From contig NZ_LECR01000001.1 of NCBI RefSeq assembly GCF_001602625.1, positions 17,428 through 24,969 on the forward strand: a stretch of DNA of 7,542 bases, in the 5' to 3' direction. The DNA is from Sodalis-like endosymbiont of Proechinophthirus fluctus (lineage in GTDB: Bacteria > Pseudomonadota > Gammaproteobacteria > Enterobacterales > Enterobacteriaceae). The notes beneath the pieces are model-generated. The model was not told the DNA's origin, searched no databases, and saw only the letters and a program-made list of their open reading frames with translations. A program made the position numbers and the translations under genes. Shown one piece after another: positions 6,774 through 7,542 of the stretch (positions within the stretch are counted from its first letter, which is position 1; the number at the start of each line of letters is the position of its first letter).

Positions 6774-7542
6774 ATGTTTTCAATTCGACTGGCTGATTTA
6801 GCACAGCAGTTGGATGCACAATTGCACGGCGATGGCGAGATAGTCATCACCGGCATTGCATCCATGAGCAGCGCGCAAGTGGGCCAGATTACGTTTCTCT
6901 CGGACAGCAGATTTCGTGAAAAACTCTCTTCCTGTCAGGCGTCGGCGGTGGTGGTCACCGAAGACAGTCTGCCTTTTTGCACCGGCGCAGCGCTGGTGGT
7001 TAGTAATCCTTACCTAACTTACGCCCTTATGGCGCAGCTAATGGACACCACGCCGAAGCCTGCCAAGGATATCGGCGCGGGTGTGGTCATTGCTCCTGAC
7101 GCGATCTTGGGACAGCGGGTAGCGGTGGGCGCTAACGCTGTGGTGGAATCCGGCGTGGTGCTGGGGGATGACGTGATAATCGGCCCTGGCTGTTTTGTCG
7201 GCAAGAATACCCGCATTGGCGCTGGCACGCGCTTATGGGCCAATGTCACCGTCTATCACGACATTGTCATCGGCGAGCATTGCTTGATCCAATCCGGCAC
7301 CGTCATTGGTGCCGATGGTTTCGGTTATGCCAATGATCGCGGTAATTGGATCAAAATTCCGCAGCTGGGCCGTGTCATCATCGGTGATCGAGTTGAAATC
7401 GGCGCTTGCACCACCATTGATCGCGGCGCGCTAGACGATACTACCATCGGCAACGGCGTGATTATCGATAATCAGTGCCAGATTTCACACAACGTGATTA
7501 TTGGTGACAATACCGCGGTCGCAGGTGGCGTTATTATGGCGG
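6774..7542 (+). CDS. lpxD: UDP-3-O-acyl-glucosamine N-acyltransferase, 5' part
   Basis: LpxD transfers a 3-hydroxyacyl chain from acyl carrier protein to UDP-3-O-acyl-glucosamine, the third step of lipid A synthesis, in the cytoplasm. The window holds 256 residues of a protein that is 341 in E. coli; the frame stays open to the window edge. Residues 1 to about 100 form the uridine-binding N-terminal domain ([20 protein letters not shown]). From about residue 105 come hexapeptide repeats of the left-handed beta-helix, such as [43 protein letters not shown] and [15 protein letters not shown] are near-identical to the enterobacterial enzyme. The catalytic histidine is His239 in QISHNV. ATG 6774 starts 3 nt after the skp stop with only a weak AACAGG-like Shine-Dalgarno sequence inside skp, suggesting coupled translation. 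In relatives fabZ, lpxA and lpxB follow. Confidence 0.97.
   Translation, partial: MFSIRLADLAQQLDAQLHGDGEIVITGIASMSSAQVGQITFLSDSRFREKLSSCQASAVVVTEDSLPFCTGAALVVSNPYLTYALMAQLMDTTPKPAKDIGAGVVIAPDAILGQRVAVGANAVVESGVVLGDDVIIGPGCFVGKNTRIGAGTRLWANVTVYHDIVIGEHCLIQSGTVIGADGFGYANDRGNWIKIPQLGRVIIGDRVEIGACTTIDRGALDDTTIGNGVIIDNQCQISHNVIIGDNTAVAGGVIMA

Noticed and set aside
1..7542. A previously undescribed defence, mobile or biosynthetic system
   Set aside because: Nearly every base belongs to seven recognised core envelope genes in their standard order; no accessory gene, integration scar or repeat array is present.

Overview
The window is a conserved piece of gammaproteobacterial core chromosome. It carries the cell-envelope cluster dxr - uppS - cdsA - rseP - bamA - skp - lpxD, all on the + strand, in the same order as in Escherichia coli and relatives. 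The proteins match Enterobacterales versions closely from memory: UppS is 253 residues, CdsA 285, RseP 452 (450 in E. coli), BamA 808 (810) and Skp 165 (161). The moderate GC content, intact housekeeping genes, frequent A/T-ending codons and high share of TAG stops would fit a Sodalis-like or related enterobacterial symbiont. That genus placement is inference, not something the sequence proves.

Layout: 1-442 is the 3' end of dxr (isoprenoid precursor synthesis). A gap of about 200 nt follows, with a plausible promoter and a leader. uppS (641-1402) makes undecaprenyl diphosphate. cdsA (1411-2268, TTG start) makes CDP-diacylglycerol. rseP (2289-3647) is the site-2 protease of the sigma-E envelope stress pathway. 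A 57-nt gap carrying a perfect 23-bp tandem duplication leads into bamA (3705-6131), the outer-membrane beta-barrel insertase. A 141-nt gap with nested inverted repeats precedes skp (6273-6770, GTG start), the periplasmic chaperone. lpxD (6774 to the window end) is truncated by the window edge and catalyses the third step of lipid A synthesis.

The genes form one envelope-building programme: lipid carrier (Dxr, UppS), phospholipid (CdsA), stress sensing (RseP), and outer-membrane protein delivery and insertion (Skp, BamA) alongside lipid A (LpxD). Close spacing within uppS-cdsA-rseP and skp-lpxD supports co-transcription.

I see no mobile element, CRISPR array, RNA gene or undescribed multi-gene system. 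The points worth a second look are small: the duplicated bamA leader, the BamA surface-loop changes, the structured bamA-skp gap, a sigma-E-like motif inside rseP, and the TAG stop usage with a one-codon RseP extension.
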